The translations under genes were made by a program, and so were the position numbers. Source: a virus. From it: DNA of 22,798 nucleotides. Every line of letters begins with the position of its first letter. Position 1 is the first letter of the stretch. The stretch spans positions 1 to 22,798 of the IMG/VR virus record IMGVR_UViG_3300021479_000061; one strand, given 5' to 3'. Below the pieces are notes generated by a model. That model had not been told where the DNA came from. It saw nothing but the letters and a program-made list of their open reading frames with translations, and searched no databases. Of this stretch, positions 22,101-22,798 are shown piece by piece.

Positions 22101-22798
22101 TCGGGTTGATCGTCACGCTGATCGCTATGATCGCGCCAGCCGCCGCGCCCTGCAGCAGACTGACAGTCTCGGTCGCGACGTCGATGATGTAGTCGCCCGA
22201 AAAGGTGGCGCTCCATGGCGCGAGCTTGACGCCGTTGAGATAGACGTCGACCCCTTCGTTACCCGCGAATATCGCCGAGAGGCTCTGGCCAAAGATGTCA
22301 GGGGTGTTGATGGGGAAAGCGGTCTGCGCCGCGATCGCCTGATAGTAGAGGGTCTGCGAGGCCTCCGCCCACACCCTGGCGGCCGGGTGGACGTGATCGG
22401 CGCGCGCCCAGGTCGGGCTGACGCCGATCGCCGCGTGGCGGCCTTCCACCTTTGGCAGCGTCGTCGAGCCGACCGGAATGATGATGTCGGCGGTCAAGGC
22501 GTAGGGGGCGAGCGTAACGGCCCAGTCAGTGATGTCGTTGTGGTCGAGAACCACCGCGCCGCTGCGGCCCGCCACCGAGCCAACGCTGGGCATCCAGGCG
22601 TTGTTCTGGCGCGCATACCACCGTCCGTCGGCGGGCGCATCGATGAGGCCGCCGACGCCCACGCTGGGCGCTCCGGACCCGACCCCTGGCGGCGTGCCAT
22701 AGGTGTAGCAAGCCTCAACCTGCGACCCGACGCCGACGCTGTAGACCGGGTGAACCCATTGGATCGTACGACCGGTCGTGGTGAAGTCGGGCGGACTC
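19162..22798 (-). CDS. Long tail fibre with C-terminal S74 chaperone domain, 5' end outside window
   Basis: The frame is open to the right edge. Codons upstream of a GTG at 22662 continue without a stop (GRTIQWVHPVYSVGVGSQVE), so the true start lies outside; 1,211 residues are visible. A DAPADGRWYARQNNAW unit and a SGAVVLDHNDITDWA to ARADHVHP segment lead into beta domains. Two tandem units of about 135 residues (about 21070-21460 and 20362-20765) carry GDxMTGPL, TNKxYVD, MNPxxGWxW and KGxSLS motifs. The last 125 residues are an endosialidase-type intramolecular chaperone: SDSRLKSDITPVNFDEVDAA, WGLLADDVEIGAPDLV, and a helix ending LELRVKELER. The Ser-x4-Lys spacing of the S74 dyad is kept, so autocleavage is likely. 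It is probably the main tail fibre or tailspike, and it opens the visible appendage operon. Confidence 0.88.
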   Translation of the reverse strand, partial: SPPDFTTTGRTIQWVHPVYSVGVGSQVEACYTYGTPPGVGSGAPSVGVGGLIDAPADGRWYARQNNAWMPSVGSVAGRSGAVVLDHNDITDWAVTLAPYALTADIIIPVGSTTLPKVEGRHAAIGVSPTWARADHVHPAARVWAEASQTLYYQAIAAQTAFPINTPDIFGQSLSAIFAGNEGVDVYLNGVKLAPWSATFSGDYIIDVATETVSLLQGAAAGAIIAISVTINPKDIAPVLVLTEKLATLPFDGVTTSFALLSLTGLAVTAGEVTDLHVVVDGVEQDPGIDFVLDQTGQFIEFIYPPEADAKSFIIYYAKSQIGFLSVVEHDWTMTGDGTTQNPLSVILASEDVPGLVNVPAGSALTLTLIPAAPPFLPEAALGLAVAQPADIVTGTDDVFPVTSLTLRGVMGDDVANMTTAAKEVVPAINELDAGIANLNNIKVDRAGDSMTGPLYIAIPPTSPDEVTNKQYVDESIAASALYQGVWHVAQNTPDLTPSVMNPLNGWSWIAQTIDPNAPETAPAFLPGIGGMLIDSGDRILWDANTAAYDMVKGSSLSIQEARATFVEIAGDRMTGNLLFSPGGQVLFADNSGIYQSSFGPLTLQEGNGGEQPQIANVFGLNGRDIIDTVNGDARYVIKAGDTMAGPLLLSRDAQFNTEATTKNYVDTLILLWEALKVNRAGDTMTGPLTLPAAPPTLALEATNKIYVDSAITTNALWKGVYLPSLNYPDLNPASMNPQDGWTWFIQTQDPNLPEVVPPNVPGLSGQSVDSGWIVWWNEGARQYNLTKGPSLSMSTALATFVNLAGDTMTGDLNFPSLAGVNFAGTRLVSSGYVLYIQKPPGDVQPQILNNAGTAANDIIDASGGTMTGSLNFANNGLGLFWPNTVSLLTTGANQLQANAGTFIINGALSTTGAATMAGTVTVRANASVGSLQLHSGSTAQTGEISFYAPNGTTRTGYIGYGSGNINHITAENGYSWRFDQPINGQITLQNGRIDLYQSGGNYYRWIDSTSANNPSPLPVVLAVNSIGQGTCGLYQMHDGYTGYGGAQGQMYLYNGNGGYGYQWFMHSNVGPSTTFNGVVYASVSPPSDSRLKSDITPVNFDEVDAAFKAFNPVRYKLKPPRERNPLSATGYTDRPMRDPNRVHWGLLADDVEIGAPDLVTLADYTQHLDFHGNPIENPEPNMVKAYDLAGVLSIAIAKIKQLELRVKELER
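19171..19177 (-). promoter_or_regulatory. Ribosome-binding site embedded in the end of the long fibre gene (for the cupin-like gene)
   Basis: AAG-GAG-CTT codons (Lys-Glu-Leu) near the C-terminus of the long fibre form AAGGAGCTT. GGAG is 8 nt before the GTG start, supporting that non-ATG start. Confidence 0.6.
20362..21460 (-). repeat. Two diverged tandem units in the long fibre
   Basis: Unit 1 (about 21070-21460) and unit 2 (about 20362-20765) both run from GD(S/T)MTGPL through TNK(Q/I)YVD, (Q/K)GV, PDL(T/N)P and MNP(L/Q)(N/D)GW(S/T)W to (I/L)AGD(R/T)MTG. A third relative lies in the 313-aa gene at about 17225-17610. They are similar in protein and clearly diverged in DNA. Confidence 0.7.

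Noticed and set aside
11427-22798. Diversity-generating retroelement variation in the fibre genes
   Set aside because: No reverse transcriptase, template repeat or C-type-lectin variable region was recognised in the window; the repeats differ at all bases rather than mainly at adenines.

Overview
The window reads as the late structural region of a tailed phage or prophage, probably short-tailed (podovirus-like), in a high-GC, alphaproteobacteria-type background. The phage assignment rests on protein families visible in translation. The host group is inferred only from base composition and protein style. All supported genes lie on the minus strand and are packed head to tail, with 4-bp ATGA/GTGA overlaps, TGATG junctions or gaps of 2-15 bp, so transcription runs from right to left. 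No tRNA, rRNA, CRISPR array, integrase, transposase or clear terminator was seen.

In transcription order, the right part (about 10.39-22.80 kb) is an expanded appendage locus. It holds a very long tail fibre cut by the right window edge and ending in an S74-type (endosialidase) chaperone domain, a small cupin-like protein, and a collagen-like 80-aa protein. These are followed by paralogous fibre proteins of 158, 313, 612, 325, 119, 714 and 344 aa, plus an 85-aa small protein of the kind found beside fibres. The fibre proteins use two recurring N-terminal anchor types. One begins with an ILRSSTAGxxPxG-like motif (158, 313, 612, 714 aa). The other begins with DFPxxPTxGQ...WTWDGVKW (119, 325, 344 aa). 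Shared modules are shuffled among them, and the distal receptor-type domains of several are strikingly AT-rich, which suggests module acquisition. A 119-bp gap at 13.57-13.69 kb holds a decayed copy of the end of the 85-aa gene, a perfect 16-bp palindrome and a TATAAT-like box.

The left part (1-10.38 kb) resembles the T7 gp11-gp12-gp13-...-gp16 order. It has a head-tail adaptor, a tail nozzle/stabilisation protein, two small conserved virion-type proteins, a GNAT-fold protein (compare T7 gp13), and a huge protein of at least 1,982 codons that leaves the left edge without a stop. That giant frame carries an S74-like Ser/Lys motif near residue 301 and a lysozyme-like motif near residue 1459, so it is best read as a fused DNA-ejection/peptidoglycan-penetration protein.

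Most unusual points: the giant, possibly self-cleaving protein; three tandem fibre-type repeats inserted inside the head-tail adaptor; the multi-paralogue fibre array with AT-rich swapped domains; and ribosome-binding sites built into conserved C-terminal codons of the preceding genes.
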